A stretch of DNA of 64,000 nt from Chitinophaga rupis (GCF_900109685.1 NZ_FOBB01000012.1:186001-250000), one strand, 5' to 3'. Positions 34,893-45,129 are shown, numbered from the stretch's first letter. Notes: a model not told the origin generated them from the sequence alone. Numbers and translations: made by a program.

Positions 34893-34924
34893 AAAAAGTC
34901 CTGCCGTTACTGGCAGGACTTTTT
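34893..34924. terminator. Strong terminator after rpoC
   Basis: AAAAAGTCCTGCC (34893-34905) pairs perfectly with GGCAGGACTTTTT (34912-34924), giving a 13-bp stem with A/T tails on both strands. It lies 21 bases after the rpoC stop and upstream of the DUF4397 gene, closing the rplK-rpoC operon. Confidence 0.88.
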
Positions 34925-34944
34925 CATTTTTATGCATGATTCGT

Positions 34945-37900
34945 TTATTCTTCTTCATCAAACTGGAACACTTCCTTGGAAGATGACAGGATATCATATT
35001 CTTCTTTGGAACCAACGATCATATTCTCAAACTCACGCAAACCGGTACCGGCCGGGATCAGGTGACCCGTGATCACGTTCTCTTTCAGGCCCAGCATATC
35101 ATCTGTTTTACCGTTGATGGCTGCAGATGACAGTACTTTGGTGGTTTCCTGGAAGGACGCAGCGGAGATCCAGCTGTGCGTACCCAGTGATGCTTTGGTA
35201 ATACCCAGCAGCAGCGGGCTGGAGGTAGCCGGATTTGCATCGCGGTATTCTACCAGCTTCTTATCTGCACGGCGCAGCAGGGAGTTTTCTTCCCGCACCT
35301 GGCGCAGGGTCACAATCTGGCCTGCTTTCAGGCTGGCAGATTCACCTGCTTCCGTTACTACCTTCTTGTCAAAGATGTTATCGTTCTCTTCAAAGAATTC
35401 AAATTTATCCGTGGTATCGCCTTCCAGGAAGCGGGTATCTCCCGGATCCTCGATGGTTACCTTACGCATCATCTGACGTACGATCACTTCAATGTGTTTA
35501 TCATTGATCTTCACACCCTGTAAACGGTATACTTCCTGTATCTCGTTCACCAGGTATTCCTGTACGGCAAAAGGTCCTTTGATGGACAGGATATCTGCCG
35601 GGGTTATAGAACCGTCAGACAGCGCAGTACCAGCCTTCACGAAGTCACCGTCCTGTACCAGGATGTGACGGGTTAAAGGCACCAGGTATTTCTTCACCTG
35701 GCTCTCGCGGCTTTCGATGATGATCTCGCGGTTACCACGTTTAATGTTACCGAAGGTTACCACACCATCTATTTCAGATACAATGGCAGGGTTGCTCGGG
35801 TTACGGGCTTCAAACAGCTCCGTTACACGCGGCAGACCACCGGTGATATCACGCAGCTTACCCAGCACACGCGGTATCTTCACAATTACCTGGCCGGCCC
35901 TTACGGTTTCCCCTTCATCAATTACGATGTGGGAACCTACCGGTAAGTTGTAAGATTTCACCTCTTTGTTACCTTCTATTACGATGGATGGGATCTTGTT
36001 CTTATCCTTGGTTTCAATTACCACTTTCTCACGGTGACCGGTTTGTTCGTCAGCCTCTTCACGGAAGGTGATACCTTCTATGATGCTATCGAAACGTACG
36101 GAACCCGCAATTTCAGATACGATAACGGCGTTGAACGGATCCCAGGTGCAGATCACATCTCCCTTGGCTACTTTCTGCCCGTCTTTAACCAGCAGGGTAG
36201 AACCGTAAGGAATGTTGTTGGTGATCAGCAGACGGTCGTTCTTAACGTCCATGATACGCAGCTCACCGGTACGGCCAATAACTACCTGTACTTTATCACC
36301 ATCGTTATTTTCGTAGGTGGTTGTACGTAAGCCATCGAACTGTATGGTACCGTCAAACTTAGCTGGCAGTGCAGATTCTACTGAAGTAGAACCGGCCACA
36401 CCACCCACGTGGAAGGTACGCAGGGTAAGCTGTGTACCCGGTTCACCGATGGACTGGGCGGCGATGATACCTACGGCATCACCTCTCTGCGCCAGGTAAC
36501 CGGTTGCCAGGTTTTTACCGTAACATTTCACGCACACGCCCCTGCGGCTTTCGCAGGTTAATACGGAGCGGATCTCTACGGTTTCTATTGCGCTTTCTTC
36601 TATACGGTGTGCAATTTCTTCTGTGATCTCTCCACCGGCAGCTACGATCAGCTCATCATCGTTCAGCGGATCAAATACGTCGTGCAGGGAAGTTCTGCCC
36701 AGGATACGGTCGTACAGTGGTTCTACCACTTCTTCGTTATCCTTTAAGGCAGTAGTGGCAATACCACGCAGGGTACCGCAATCTTCTTCTGTGATCACCA
36801 CGTCCTGTGCCACATCCACCAAACGGCGGGTCAGGTAACCGGCATCCGCTGTTTTCAACGCGGTATCTGCCAGACCTTTACGCGCACCGTGCGTAGAGAT
36901 GAAGTATTCCAATACGTTCAGACCATCTTTAAAGTTAGACAGGATGGGGTTCTCGATGATCTCAGAACCGGTAGAGCCACTCTTACGCGGCTTGGCCATC
37001 AATCCTCTCAAACCAGCCAGCTGCTTGATCTGCTGTTTGGAACCACGGGCGCCGGAATCCAGCATCATGTACACAGAGTTAAAGCCCTGCTTGTCTGTTG
37101 CCAGCTCGCGTATCAGCGTTTCCGTTACCTTGGTATCCGCACGTGACCAGATATCAATGATCTGGTTATAACGTTCGTTATTGGTGATCAGACCCATGTT
37201 GTAGTTATCCCACACTTCATCCACTTCAGAGGCAGCGCCATCGATCATGTGCTGTTTCACTTCGGGGATGATCAGGTCATTGATGTTAAAGGACAAACCA
37301 CCGCGGAAGGCCGTACGGAATCCAAGCGTCTTGATATCATCCAGGAACTTGGCCGTTTTCGGAATGTCGGTGTATTTGATAATGTCGCCGATGATCTCAC
37401 GCAGTGATTTCTTGGTCAGCAGCGCATTCACATAACCAGCTTCTTTTGGAACAAACTGGTTAAAGATCACACGGCCTACAGTAGTATCGATCAGCTTGTG
37501 CTCCAGCACGCCTGCTGCTACGTTACGCACCCAGGCTTTTACCTTGATGTGCGCATGCAGGTCGGCCTTGCCTTCGTTATAGGCAATGATCACTTCTTCT
37601 GCAGAGTAAAAGGCTTTACCTTCTCCCTGAACCTTTTCAGTTTCAGTAGATTTTTTACCCTTACTGATGTAGTACAGACCCAACACCATGTCCTGAGAAG
37701 GCAGCGTGATAGGCGTACCGTTCTGCGGGTTCAGGATGTTATGGGATGACAGCATCAGCAGCTGGGCTTCCAGTACGGCCGCGTTGCTCAAAGGCACGTG
37801 TACCGCCATCTGGTCACCGTCAAAGTCGGCGTTGAACGCACTACACACCAGGGGGTGCAGCTGTATCGCCTTACCTTCCACCAGCTTGGGCTGGAAGGCC

Positions 37901-39246
37901 TGGATAGACAGACGGTGCAAGGTAGGAGCACGGTTTAACATCACCGGGTGGCCTTTCAGCACATTTTCCAGGATGTCCCAAACCACTGCTTCTTTTCTAT
38001 CAACAAGTTTCTTTGCAGATTTTACGGTCTTAACGATACCTCTTTCGATCAGCTTACGGATGATGAACGGTTTGAACAGCTCAGCAGCCATATCTTTCGG
38101 CAAACCGCATTCGTGCAGCTTCAGCTCAGGGCCTACCACGATAACGGAACGGCCGGAGTAATCCACACGTTTACCTAACAGGTTCTGACGGAAACGGCCT
38201 TGCTTACCTTTCAGCACATCGGAGAGTGATTTTAGGGCACGGCCGCCTTCTGCCTTCACCGCGTTGGATTTGCGGGAGTTATCGAACAGGGAATCCACGG
38301 CTTCCTGCAGCATACGTTTTTCGTTACGCAGGATCACCTCAGGCGCCTTGATCTCTATCAGACGTTTAAGACGGTTGTTACGGATAATTACCCGGCGGTA
38401 CAGGTCGTTCAGGTCAGAAGACGCAAAACGGCCGCCATCCAGGGGAACCAGGGGACGCAGCTCCGGCGGAACTACGGGGATGTATTGCATCACCATCCAT
38501 TCCGGACGGTTCTCTACACGGGTATTGGCTTCACGGAAAGCTTCCACTACGCTCAAACGTTTTAAGGCTTCTGCCTTACGTTGCTGGGAAGTTTCAGTGG
38601 CAGCCTGGTTACGCAGCTGGTAAGAAAGGCTGTCCAGATCAATGCGGGCCAGCATCATTTCTACCGCTTCAGCACCCATGCGGGCAATGAACTTGTTGGG
38701 ATCTTCATCCGGCAACAGCTGATTGTCCTTCGGCAGGGTATCCAGTATATCCAGGTATTCTTCTTCTGTCAGCAGGTCGCCGTAGTTCATACCTTTTTCC
38801 TGCTTGGCGCCCGCCTGTATAACCACGTATCTTTCATAGTATACGATAGTTTCCAGTTTTTTGGACGACATACCCAGCAGGTAGCCTATTTTATTCGGCA
38901 GGGATTTGAAGTACCAGATATGCACCACAGGCACCACCAGGCGGATGTGGCCCATTCTTTCACGACGTACTTTCTTTTCCGTTACTTCCACACCACAGCG
39001 GTCGCACACAATACCCTTATAACGGATACGCTTATATTTTCCGCAATAGCATTCATAGTCCTTTACAGGGCCAAATATCCTTTCACAGAATAAACCATCA
39101 CGCTCCGGCTTGTAAGTACGGTAGTTGATGGTTTCCGGTTTCAGCACTTCACCGTAAGAACGCTCCAGGATTGCATCCGGAGAGGCCAGACTGATGGTAA
39201 TGCTGCTAAAATTTGATTTAGGACGATTTTCTTTCTTAATGGCCAT
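34945..39246 (-). CDS. rpoC: DNA-directed RNA polymerase subunit beta'
   Basis: 1433 residues, the full length for Bacteroidota. The catalytic triad motif NADFDGDQMAVHVPL (about residue 460) is intact, as are the zinc-binding region CYCGKYKRIRYKGIVCDRCG (about 70-90), the second zinc site CESRRGVCVKCYGKN (about 860), the bridge-helix region and trigger-loop region (GEPGTQLTLRTFHVGGVA at about 895). It forms the active site of RNA polymerase with RpoB. It is the last gene of the rplK-rplA-rplJ-rplL-rpoB-rpoC operon and ends 21 bases before a strong terminator. Start at the ATG preceded by 117 bases after rpoB. Confidence 0.99.
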   Translation of the reverse strand: MAIKKENRPKSNFSSITISLASPDAILERSYGEVLKPETINYRTYKPERDGLFCERIFGPVKDYECYCGKYKRIRYKGIVCDRCGVEVTEKKVRRERMGHIRLVVPVVHIWYFKSLPNKIGYLLGMSSKKLETIVYYERYVVIQAGAKQEKGMNYGDLLTEEEYLDILDTLPKDNQLLPDEDPNKFIARMGAEAVEMMLARIDLDSLSYQLRNQAATETSQQRKAEALKRLSVVEAFREANTRVENRPEWMVMQYIPVVPPELRPLVPLDGGRFASSDLNDLYRRVIIRNNRLKRLIEIKAPEVILRNEKRMLQEAVDSLFDNSRKSNAVKAEGGRALKSLSDVLKGKQGRFRQNLLGKRVDYSGRSVIVVGPELKLHECGLPKDMAAELFKPFIIRKLIERGIVKTVKSAKKLVDRKEAVVWDILENVLKGHPVMLNRAPTLHRLSIQAFQPKLVEGKAIQLHPLVCSAFNADFDGDQMAVHVPLSNAAVLEAQLLMLSSHNILNPQNGTPITLPSQDMVLGLYYISKGKKSTETEKVQGEGKAFYSAEEVIIAYNEGKADLHAHIKVKAWVRNVAAGVLEHKLIDTTVGRVIFNQFVPKEAGYVNALLTKKSLREIIGDIIKYTDIPKTAKFLDDIKTLGFRTAFRGGLSFNINDLIIPEVKQHMIDGAASEVDEVWDNYNMGLITNNERYNQIIDIWSRADTKVTETLIRELATDKQGFNSVYMMLDSGARGSKQQIKQLAGLRGLMAKPRKSGSTGSEIIENPILSNFKDGLNVLEYFISTHGARKGLADTALKTADAGYLTRRLVDVAQDVVITEEDCGTLRGIATTALKDNEEVVEPLYDRILGRTSLHDVFDPLNDDELIVAAGGEITEEIAHRIEESAIETVEIRSVLTCESRRGVCVKCYGKNLATGYLAQRGDAVGIIAAQSIGEPGTQLTLRTFHVGGVAGSTSVESALPAKFDGTIQFDGLRTTTYENNDGDKVQVVIGRTGELRIMDVKNDRLLITNNIPYGSTLLVKDGQKVAKGDVICTWDPFNAVIVSEIAGSVRFDSIIEGITFREEADEQTGHREKVVIETKDKNKIPSIVIEGNKEVKSYNLPVGSHIVIDEGETVRAGQVIVKIPRVLGKLRDITGGLPRVTELFEARNPSNPAIVSEIDGVVTFGNIKRGNREIIIESRESQVKKYLVPLTRHILVQDGDFVKAGTALSDGSITPADILSIKGPFAVQEYLVNEIQEVYRLQGVKINDKHIEVIVRQMMRKVTIEDPGDTRFLEGDTTDKFEFFEENDNIFDKKVVTEAGESASLKAGQIVTLRQVREENSLLRRADKKLVEYRDANPATSSPLLLGITKASLGTHSWISAASFQETTKVLSSAAINGKTDDMLGLKENVITGHLIPAGTGLREFENMIVGSKEEYDILSSSKEVFQFDEEE

Positions 39247-39251
39247 CTTTA

Positions 39252-39363
39252 TTTAGCTTTTAGCTGTTAGCCTTTAGCTGTTGGCTATTGGCAAATATGT
39301 TTCCTCAACTATTTCAAAGCTATTGGCCGATAGCTGACTGCTAACGGCCAATAGCTAAAAGCT
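39252..39363. repeat. Inverted repeat of TTAGCTnTTGGC units between rpoB and rpoC
   Basis: The whole rpoB-rpoC gap consists of two arms of about 40 bases, 39252-39292 and 39318-39363, each a tandem of degenerate AGCTTTTAGC/AGCTGTTGGC units; the right arm is the approximate complement of the left one. The transcript could fold into a long hairpin. A related element lies between rplJ and rplL. Confidence 0.65.
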
Positions 39364-42300
39364 TTATTCAAACTTCAGGTCCAGACCCAGACCACGCAGC
39401 TCATGTATCAATACGTTAAAGGATTCAGGCACACCGGCTTTCGGTATGTTGTCGCCCTTAACAATGGCTTCATAAGCTTTTGCACGGCCTACGATGTCAT
39501 CAGATTTAATAGTGAGCAGTTCCTGCAGGATGTTGGATGCACCGTATGCTTCCAAAGCCCACACTTCCATTTCACCAAAACGCTGACCACCGAATTGTGC
39601 CTTACCACCCAACGGCTGTTGAGTAATTAAGCTGTAGGGGCCTATAGAACGGGCGTGCATCTTATCATCCACCATGTGGCTTAATTTCAGCATGTAGATC
39701 ACACCTACGGTAGCTTTCTGGTGGAAACGCTCGCCGGTTTCACCGTCGTGCAGGTAAGTATGGCCAAAGCTGGGCAATGCAGCCTTGTTAATAAATTCAG
39801 CTATTTCTTCTGTAGTGGCACCGTCAAAGATGGGGGTTGCAAAACGCACACCCAGCTTCAGACCGGCCCAGCCTAATACGGTTTCATAGATCTGACCCAG
39901 GTTCATACGGGAAGGTACGCCCAGCGGGTTCAGTACAATGTCTACCGGAGTACCATCGTTCAGGAACGGCATGTCTTCATCACGCACGATCTTGGCTACA
40001 ATACCCTTGTTACCGTGGCGGCCCGCCATCTTATCACCCACTTTCAGCTTACGCTTGCTGGCCAGGTATACTTTCGCCAGTTTCAGCACGCCTGCAGGCA
40101 GCTCATCACCAATTGAAATGTTGAACTTTTCGCGTTTGTAACGGCCCAGCTCTTCATTGTACTTGATGTTGTAGTTATGCAGCAGCCAGTTGATCTGGTC
40201 GTTGGTAGTATCATCGGTGGTCCAGCCCAGCGGGTTTACATTCTGGAAGTCCACATTAGCCAGGTTCTTCTGGGAGAACTTGGAGCCTTTGGAGATCAGC
40301 ACTTCACCGTAGGTGTTGGTGATACCGGCAGAGGTTTTATCCTTCAGCAGTACCAGCAGCTTACTCATCAGCACTTCCAGCAGGTCTTCCTCGTTCTTCT
40401 GGTGAACTTTTTCCAGTTTTTCCAGCGCCGCTTTTTCACGGGTCTTGGAGTTCTTATCTTTTTTGGCGCGGCTGAACAATTTCTTGTCAATCACCACACC
40501 TTCTGTGCTCGGGGGCGCTTTCAGGGAAGCGTCTTTCGCATCAGATGCTTTATCACCAAAGATGGCGCGGAGCAGCTTTTCTTCCGGAGAAGGATCAGAT
40601 TCACCGCGGGGGGTGATCTTACCGATCAGGATATCGCCTTCTTTAATATGGGCGCCTACACGGATAATACCGTTCTGATCCAGGTCTTTGGTAGCTTCTT
40701 CGCTCACGTTCGGAATATCCGGCGTCAGCTCTTCTTCACCCAGCTTGGTATCACGTACTTCCAGCTCATATTCATCAATGTGGATGGAAGTGAACAGGTC
40801 TTCACGTGCCACACGCTCAGAGATCACGATGGCATCCTCAAAGTTGTAACCTTTCCAGGGCATGAACGCCACTTTCAGGTTACGGCCCAGGGCCAGCTCA
40901 CCACCACGGGTAGCATAACCTTCGGTCAGGAAGTCGCCTTCTACCAGGTGCTGTCCTTTCTTAACGCAGGGGCGCAGGTTGATACAGGTGCTCTGGTTGG
41001 TTTTAACGAACTTGGTCAAACGATAAATTTTCAGATCGTCTTCAAAGCTCACCAGCTTCTGCATCTCATCACGCTCGTAGCGTACATGTATTTCGTTGGC
41101 ATCAACAAACTCTACCACGCCTTTACCTTCAGAAGTGATCTGCAGGCGGCTGTCGCGGGCTGCTTTCGCTTCCAGACCGGTACCTACAATAGGTACTTCC
41201 GGAGCGATCAGCGGTACGGCCTGACGTTGCATGTTTGATCCCATCAATGCACGGTTGGCATCATCATGTTCCAGGAAGGGGATCAGGGAGGCGCTCAAAC
41301 CTACGATCTGGTTCGGAGCTACGTCCATGTATTCCACTTCTTCACGGTCCAGGATGGGGAAATCACCGGTTTCGCGGGATTTTACCTTATCATTTACAAA
41401 AGCGCCTTTCTCATCCAGCTCCGCATTGGCCTGGGCTATTTTCACCAGGTCTTCCTCTTCAGCGCTCAGGAATTGTACTTTGGTCATTTCTACCTTACCG
41501 TCTTTTACTTTACGGTAGGGCGTTTCAATGAAGCCCATATCATTTACCTTGGCGTGTACGCACAGGGTAGAGATCAGACCGATGTTGGGACCTTCCGGTG
41601 TTTCAATGGTACACAGGCGGCCGTAGTGGCTGTAGTGTACGTCACGCACCTCAAAGCCGGCTCTTTCACGGCTCAAACCGCCGGGGCCCAGTGCGGAGAT
41701 ACGGCGCTTGTGCGTGATCTCAGACAGCGGGTTGGTCTGGTCAAGGAACTGTGACAGCTGGGAGGTACCAAAGAAGGAGTTGATCACGGAGGACAGTGTC
41801 CTGGCGTTGATCAGATCTACCGGGGTGAACACCTCATTATCACGCACGTTCATACGTTCGCGGATGGTACGGGCCATACGGGCCAGACCAACGCCGAACT
41901 GGGCGTACAGCTGTTCGCCCACCGTACGTACACGGCGGTTGCTCAGGTGATCGATATCATCTATTTCAGCTTTACCATTGGTCAGTTGTACCAGGTATTT
42001 GATGATGGCAATGATATCTTCTTTGGTCAGGACCTTCATATCCAGGGGCGTGGGTAATCCCAGCTTCCTGTTGATCTTGTACCGGCCTACATCACCCAGG
42101 TCGTAACGTTTATCGGAAAAGAATAATTTATCAATGATACCCCTTGCGGTTTCATCATCCGGCGCATCGGCACCGCGCAGCTGGCGGTAGATGTGCTGAA
42201 CGGCTTCCAGCTCGGAGTTAGATGTGTCCTTGTTTAATGTATTGTAGATGATGGAGAAATCGCCGCTCACCTCTTCTTTCTGCACGAACACGCTTTTCAC

Positions 42301-43173
42301 ACCCATATCCACAATGGTTTCAATATTGGCTTCATCCAGGATGCTATCGCGTTCCAGCATGATCTCATTACGCTCAATACTTACTACCTCACCGGTGTCT
42401 TCATCCACAAAGTCTTCTACCCAGCTTCTTAACACACGGGCAGCCAGCTTTTTGCCGGCATATTTATCCAGACTTTTTTTGTCTGCTTTAACCTCATCCG
42501 CCATGCCGAAAAGCTGCAGGATGTCTTTATCTGTTTCGTAGCCAATGGCACGTAACAGGGTGGTAACCGGGAATTTCTTCTTACGGTCTATATAGGCGTA
42601 CATCACATTATTGATGTCCGTTGCAAACTCCATCCAGGCGCCCTTGAACGGGATCACCCGGGCAGAGTAGATCTTTGTTCCGTTCGGATGTATGGATTGT
42701 CCAAAGAACACACCAGGTGAGCGATGCAGCTGGGATACAACCACGCGCTCCGCACCATTGATCACGAAAGTTCCTCTCGGGGTCATGTAAGGAATGTTCC
42801 CTAAGAACACATCCTGTACAATGGTCTGGAAGTCTACGTGCTCCTCATCATTACAGCTCAGGCGCAGTTTGGCCTTCAGCGGTACGGAGTAGGTAAGCCC
42901 TCTTTCTATACACTCTTCAATCGTGTAACGCGGCGGATCTACGAAGTAATCCAGGAACTCCAGATTAAAGATATTTCGTGTATCCGTAATCGGGAAGTTC
43001 TCTTTAAATACTTTAAAAAGGCCTTCGTTGTTCCGCTTATCTGGTGTGGTTTCTAACTGGAAGAAATCCTTGAAAGATTGAATTTGGATAGCCAACAGAT
43101 CCGGTGTCTCAGTCACTTGTTTGATCTTTCCAAAATTAACTCTTTCGTTTGCTTGGGCTTGTTTTAGAGACAT
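39364..43173 (-). CDS. rpoB: DNA-directed RNA polymerase subunit beta
   Basis: 1269 residues, full length. Visible are the rifampicin-binding region (GTSQLSQFLDQTNPLSEITH then KRRISALGPGGLSRERAGFE, about 455-500), the RNA-binding GPNIGLISTL and the C-terminal KVGDKMAGRHGNKGIVAKI (about 1035-1055) with its active-site lysine. The protein forms half of the RNA polymerase catalytic cleft. It precedes rpoC and follows rplL after a 190-base gap holding a hairpin (43305-43337). Confidence 0.99.
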   Translation of the reverse strand: MSLKQAQANERVNFGKIKQVTETPDLLAIQIQSFKDFFQLETTPDKRNNEGLFKVFKENFPITDTRNIFNLEFLDYFVDPPRYTIEECIERGLTYSVPLKAKLRLSCNDEEHVDFQTIVQDVFLGNIPYMTPRGTFVINGAERVVVSQLHRSPGVFFGQSIHPNGTKIYSARVIPFKGAWMEFATDINNVMYAYIDRKKKFPVTTLLRAIGYETDKDILQLFGMADEVKADKKSLDKYAGKKLAARVLRSWVEDFVDEDTGEVVSIERNEIMLERDSILDEANIETIVDMGVKSVFVQKEEVSGDFSIIYNTLNKDTSNSELEAVQHIYRQLRGADAPDDETARGIIDKLFFSDKRYDLGDVGRYKINRKLGLPTPLDMKVLTKEDIIAIIKYLVQLTNGKAEIDDIDHLSNRRVRTVGEQLYAQFGVGLARMARTIRERMNVRDNEVFTPVDLINARTLSSVINSFFGTSQLSQFLDQTNPLSEITHKRRISALGPGGLSRERAGFEVRDVHYSHYGRLCTIETPEGPNIGLISTLCVHAKVNDMGFIETPYRKVKDGKVEMTKVQFLSAEEEDLVKIAQANAELDEKGAFVNDKVKSRETGDFPILDREEVEYMDVAPNQIVGLSASLIPFLEHDDANRALMGSNMQRQAVPLIAPEVPIVGTGLEAKAARDSRLQITSEGKGVVEFVDANEIHVRYERDEMQKLVSFEDDLKIYRLTKFVKTNQSTCINLRPCVKKGQHLVEGDFLTEGYATRGGELALGRNLKVAFMPWKGYNFEDAIVISERVAREDLFTSIHIDEYELEVRDTKLGEEELTPDIPNVSEEATKDLDQNGIIRVGAHIKEGDILIGKITPRGESDPSPEEKLLRAIFGDKASDAKDASLKAPPSTEGVVIDKKLFSRAKKDKNSKTREKAALEKLEKVHQKNEEDLLEVLMSKLLVLLKDKTSAGITNTYGEVLISKGSKFSQKNLANVDFQNVNPLGWTTDDTTNDQINWLLHNYNIKYNEELGRYKREKFNISIGDELPAGVLKLAKVYLASKRKLKVGDKMAGRHGNKGIVAKIVRDEDMPFLNDGTPVDIVLNPLGVPSRMNLGQIYETVLGWAGLKLGVRFATPIFDGATTEEIAEFINKAALPSFGHTYLHDGETGERFHQKATVGVIYMLKLSHMVDDKMHARSIGPYSLITQQPLGGKAQFGGQRFGEMEVWALEAYGASNILQELLTIKSDDIVGRAKAYEAIVKGDNIPKAGVPESFNVLIHELRGLGLDLKFE

Positions 43174-43304
43174 ATTCGAAGTTAGCAGTTATATGACTTG
43201 TAAAATTGTGAGCTAAATTTCACAACGTAAATCCTTGAAGTTAAGATTTCTTCGTCAATATACCATCAAAAGGTGCTAAAAAAGACAACTTTCCCAAAGG
43301 GATA

Positions 43305-43337
43305 AAGGCCAAAAGTGCTGGATGCACTTTTGACCTT
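43305..43337 (-). other. Hairpin between rplL and rpoB, candidate attenuator
   Basis: AAGGCCAAAAGTGC (43305-43318) pairs with GCACTTTTGACCTT (43324-43337) with one mismatch, 26 bases after the rplL stop. On the minus strand CCTTTATCCC follows, so a full U-tract is absent. Partial termination here, as known between rplL and rpoB in other bacteria, would lower polymerase relative to ribosomal protein output, inferred. Confidence 0.55.
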
Positions 43338-43362
43338 AAAAGAGGTATAATTAAGCAAAGAA

Positions 43363-43737
43363 TTACTGAATCTCAACGTCAGCGCCTGCTTCAGTCAGCT
43401 TAGCTTTCAGATCTTCTGCCTCAGCCTTGTTAACGCCTTCTTTAACCGGTTTCGGTGCACCGTCTACCAGTTCTTTGGCTTCTTTCAGACCCAGACCAGT
43501 CAGATCTTTTACGATCTTAACTACGTTCAGCTTGCTGGCGCCAGCGCTTTTCAGGATAACGTTGAAGGAAGTTTTTTCTTCAGCAGCAGCAGCTCCGCCA
43601 CCGCCATCACCAGAAACTACTACTGCAGCAGCAGCAGGTTCAATGCCGTACTCAGATTTCAGTACGTCAGCCAGTTCTTGTACTTCCTTAACAGTTAAGC
43701 CTACTAATTGTTCGGCCAATGCTTTTACGTCTGCCAT
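43363..43737 (-). CDS. rplL: 50S ribosomal protein L7/L12
   Basis: 124 residues: the N-terminal dimerisation helices (MADVKALAEQLVGLTVKEVQ), the Ala/Gly-rich hinge (AAAAVVVSGDGGGGAAAAEE) and a C-terminal factor-binding domain (FNVILKSAGASKLNVVKIVK, GLGLKEAKELVDGAPKPVKE). It is the stalk protein that recruits GTPases such as EF-Tu. Start ATG agrees with the family. Confidence 0.98.
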   Translation of the reverse strand: MADVKALAEQLVGLTVKEVQELADVLKSEYGIEPAAAAVVVSGDGGGGAAAAEEKTSFNVILKSAGASKLNVVKIVKDLTGLGLKEAKELVDGAPKPVKEGVNKAEAEDLKAKLTEAGADVEIQ

Positions 43738-43803
43738 TTGTATAATGTTTTTGAATGTTTTAAATGTTGTTGTTTATAGAGTGACTTGGAAGCCAAATTT
43801 GTG

Positions 43804-43876
43804 AGCGGTTAGCTTTTAGCGCTTAGCTGTTAGCGTTGTGTTCTGCTAAAAGCTAAATAGCTAAAGGCTAATAGCT
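43804..43876. repeat. Inverted repeat of AGCTTTTAGC units between rplJ and rplL
   Basis: Left arm (43804-43835) with GGTTAGCTTTTAGCGCTTAG units and right arm (43845-43876) with GCTAAAAGCTAAATAGCTAA units form a hairpin of about 30-base arms. The unit is related to that of the rpoB-rpoC spacer (39252-39363), but the copies differ. Confidence 0.6.
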
Positions 43877-43882
43877 GTTTGT

Positions 43883-44407
43883 TTATTCCGCTGCCGGTGC
43901 GGCTGCGCCTGCTTCTTCTTTCTTTGCTTTTTCCAGCAAAGCAGAAATTACGCGGCTGGCAGGTGACTGCAACAGGCCAATAACTTCGCCGATAAGCTCG
44001 TTCTTGGTTTTGATGCGTACCAGGGCAGCCAGCTGGCTATCGCCGCTGTAAATCTCTTCAGCTACGAATGCTGCTTTCAGGATCGGTTTATCACCATTGC
44101 TTTCTTTACGGAAAGTGGAGATGATCAAAGCGGGTTCTTTCGGGCTATCAGAGAACAGCAGGGCAGTTACACCGTTCAGTGCTTCGTATACACCTGCGTA
44201 TTTTTCGTTATCCAGTGATTCCAGCGCCTTGCGGATCAGGGTGTTCTTAGCCACCTTCATTTCCACCTGCTTGTCAAAGCACACTGCTCTTAACTTGTTC
44301 ACCTGGGCTACGGTTAATGATTCCGTATTGGTGATGTAAAAGTTGCTATATTGAGAGAACTTGCTTTTCAGCAGTTCAATCGCTTCATTTTTTTGATCTT
44401 TGTTCAT
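43883..44407 (-). CDS. rplJ: 50S ribosomal protein L10
   Basis: 174 residues with family features: N-terminal MNKDQKNEAIELLKSKFSQY, the rRNA-binding segment MKVAKNTLIRKALESLDNEK and C-terminal helix EKAKKEEAGAA that holds L7/L12 dimers. It forms the stalk base with L7/L12. It follows rplA after 32 bases and precedes rplL; a L10-L7/L12 leader control is expected but I see no clear leader structure. Confidence 0.97.
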   Translation of the reverse strand: MNKDQKNEAIELLKSKFSQYSNFYITNTESLTVAQVNKLRAVCFDKQVEMKVAKNTLIRKALESLDNEKYAGVYEALNGVTALLFSDSPKEPALIISTFRKESNGDKPILKAAFVAEEIYSGDSQLAALVRIKTKNELIGEVIGLLQSPASRVISALLEKAKKEEAGAAAPAAE

Positions 44408-44439
44408 TGCTTTTTGATTTGCATCCGTCAGGGAACGGA

Positions 44440-45129
44440 TTAGATTTGAACAGATTTAGTATCTATGATGATGCCTGGGCTCATGGTGCTGGCCATAGAT
44501 AACCCTCTCAGGTAAGTACCTTTTGCAGTGGACGGTTTCAGCCTTACGATAGCATTGATCAGCTCCTGAGAGTTCTGCTCAATTTTTTCGGGTGCAAAGG
44601 AAACACGGCCGATAGAAGCGTGGATAATACCAGCTTTATCTACCTTAAAGGTGATCTTACCGCCTTTTACCTCGTTCACAGCAGCTGCTACATCATTGGT
44701 AACAGTACCTGTTTTCGGGTTCGGCATCAGGTTACGGGGACCCAGGATCTTACCCAGCTTACCGATCTTAGGCATCACAGACGGGGTTGCAACGATTACG
44801 TCAACATCCGTCCATCCAGCTTCGATCTTCTGGATAAATTCATCCAGCCCTACATGGTCAGCGCCGGCAGCTCTCGCCTCGGCTTCTTTATCCGGGGTGC
44901 AAAGCACCAGCACTCTTTTGGTCTTACCGGTACCGTGGGGAAGCGTTACAGAACCACGGATAGCCTGGTCAGCCTTCTTAGGATCAACGCCTAAGCGGAT
45001 ATGCAGATCAACAGAACTGTCGAACTTAGTACAGTTAATATCTTTTACAAGCGTAGACGCATCCTTCAGGGTATAGACTTTGTTCTTGTCTACCTTTGAA
45101 TTAGCCGCTTTTCTTTTTTTAGTTGCCAT
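44440..45129 (-). CDS. rplA: 50S ribosomal protein L1
   Basis: 229 residues. Typical patterns are IRGSVTLPHGTGKTKRVLVL (about 60-80), IVATPSVMPKIGKLGKILGP and RNLMPNPKTGTVTNDVAAAV, plus the C-terminal LRGLSMASTMSPGIIID. L1 binds 23S rRNA in the mobile stalk and often represses the L11-L1 message. It lies 50 bases after rplK. Confidence 0.98.
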   Translation of the reverse strand: MATKKRKAANSKVDKNKVYTLKDASTLVKDINCTKFDSSVDLHIRLGVDPKKADQAIRGSVTLPHGTGKTKRVLVLCTPDKEAEARAAGADHVGLDEFIQKIEAGWTDVDVIVATPSVMPKIGKLGKILGPRNLMPNPKTGTVTNDVAAAVNEVKGGKITFKVDKAGIIHASIGRVSFAPEKIEQNSQELINAIVRLKPSTAKGTYLRGLSMASTMSPGIIIDTKSVQI

